Origin: Hypholoma sublateritium FD-334 SS-4
Lineage: Eukaryota > Basidiomycota > Agaricomycetes > Agaricales > Strophariaceae
Assembly: GCA_000827495.1 (NCBI GenBank)
Contig: KN817559.1
Span: 244,017-308,016 of the forward strand
DNA: 64,000 nt
Direction of reading: 5' to 3'
Below are positions 62,773 to 64,000 of this stretch, piece by piece (position 1 is the first letter of the stretch; the number at the start of each line of letters is the position of its first letter). A model generated the notes under the pieces. That model made no database searches. It was not told where the DNA came from and saw nothing but the letters and a program-made list of their open reading frames with translations. The translations under genes were made by a program, and so were the position numbers.

Positions 62773-64000
62773 TCACCCCCCCTCTTAGACCCAAAAAACN
62801 TGGCCAAACAATATGCCTAACAGGTGTTTAGGACACAATATTCCATGGAATAGAAAACAATAACATATTCAGAACCTGTAGTCAGAATACATTTTTTGCT
62901 GAATATATTCATGGTTGTGTGAGTATAATAAACTGCAGAGTACATATTCTCTGTAGAATATGTATTTGACATGTCACAGGGTACCAGGGGGGCTATCAAT
63001 AAATAAAAAAATACCCACTCAATGGGTGCATACCTGTAGGTGATATAGGTACAGGTGGAAAGGCATTGTTCAGGGCTATTTCATGTGCATGGTTCTAGAT
63101 CAATTGGAAATACTATTATTTGGCACTATTCAAAATGTATATTGTAATTAGTCCCTCATTTTGAATCTAGATTCATCTGCAGAGTAGTAGGCTTGGACCT
63201 TGGTGTATCTGATCAAGAATAGTTTGGGTTATCCAAAGTCCCAAGCAACTATAAATTATAATACACCAGATGTTTTTTAATAGTCTGGGTTTTAGAATAA
63301 AAAAATAGCCAAAATCAACAGCATAGGTGTTTTTGTTCAGTCTGGGTTTTCAGAGTCTAGTTATATTATAAATTGAAATCTAGGGGTATCTGTCCAAGAA
63401 TAATCCAGGTATTTGTACCAAAATGTTGTAATCACAGTAGAGTAGGTGTTTCAATAAGTAGACTTGGCTGCTGTTATCCATAGATAGTCTGGGTTTTCAG
63501 AAGCCACAGCCATTATATACTTGCTCTGTTCAAGGATAGTCTGGATTTTCAGAGTCCAGAGGCCAGAATATATATTGTCTAATATTTGAGAGCACATATT
63601 CAATTGATATTCAAGCCAAGAATATATATTACTGAACAACTGAAAATATAAATTACCAGTATTCGGAATACAGAATATATATTGTCAGCTTTCAAGGCCC
63701 AGAATATATATTACCAAATAGCTGAGAGTATATATTTGCAACATTCAGAGTCCAGAATATATATTATCCAGGAATTGAGAACAGATATTCCTAATATTCA
63801 GAGTTCAAAATATATATTGTCATCTTTCAAGAACCAGAATATATATTATCCAACAATCGAGAACAGATATTGGTAATATTCAGGCCCAGAATATATATTG
63901 CTAAACAATTGGGAATATAGATTCACAGTATTCAGAATACAGAAGATATATTGTCAGCTTTCAACCATTGAGAACAGATATTCAGAGTGCAGAATATGTG
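62773..64000. repeat. AT-rich degenerate tandem repeat field
   Basis: Compositional break right after the truncated SDR. From about 63190 to 63560 a diverged unit around TAGTCTGGGTTTTCAGAGTC recurs. From about 63560 to the window edge units starting CAGAATATATATT recur every 28-55 bp, often followed by a half-unit ending TTCAGAGTC. No coding potential. Continues beyond the window. Confidence 0.8.

Overview
The window is nuclear DNA of a filamentous basidiomycete, most likely an Agaricomycete of wood-decay type. The genes are broken by many short introns (about 48-76 nt, GT-AG). Several proteins belong to families abundant in mushroom-forming fungi (F-box/LRR, DUF6535, DUF6699, type I membrane proteins with Ser/Thr-rich ectodomains). 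There are a family GH1 beta-glucosidase, an ERT1/AcuK-type zinc-cluster regulator and an acetyl-CoA synthetase. No rRNA, prokaryotic operon or CRISPR array was seen.

Layout. 0.3-14.7 kb: three intact Gal80-like Gfo/Idh/MocA proteins, one on the minus strand (342-1619) and two in tandem on the plus strand (11694-12974, 13450-14725), with a decayed fourth copy (about 9640-9952). Between them lie an Mn/Fe superoxide dismutase, an F-box protein and a decayed purple acid phosphatase. 15.7-20.0 kb: a tandem pair of type I membrane proteins whose cytoplasmic tails share a PPAY motif. 20.4-22.7 kb: a DUF6535 gene broken by frameshifts. 23.4-29.2 kb: a small membrane protein, the GH1 beta-glucosidase and a divergently transcribed canonical Gfo/Idh/MocA oxidoreductase with micro-exons. 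32.6-33.5 kb: a proline-rich coiled-coil protein in six exons.

34.2-43.5 kb is a nest of mobile DNA: a DIRS-order (tyrosine recombinase) retrotransposon on the minus strand. Its reverse transcriptase is split by a 4.3 kb hAT transposon with 14-bp terminal inverted repeats and a perfect 8-bp target duplication. Its gag region is split by an 85-bp foldback element. Nearly all ambiguous bases (n) of the window lie in the hAT copy.

44-64 kb: a DUF6699 protein, the ERT1-like regulator, an unrecognised protein, a truncated SDR, a nuclear DUF2461 protein, an intron-containing tRNA-Pro(AGG), a roughly 130-bp inverted repeat, acetyl-CoA synthetase, and a second SDR cut off by an AT-rich degenerate repeat field that runs to the window edge.

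How the genes may work together: ERT1 (non-fermentable carbon use), acetyl-CoA synthetase (acetate activation), beta-glucosidase (disaccharide hydrolysis) and the Gal80-like proteins (a family that includes a sugar-responsive repressor) suggest a carbon-metabolism flavour. Proximity alone does not prove co-regulation.
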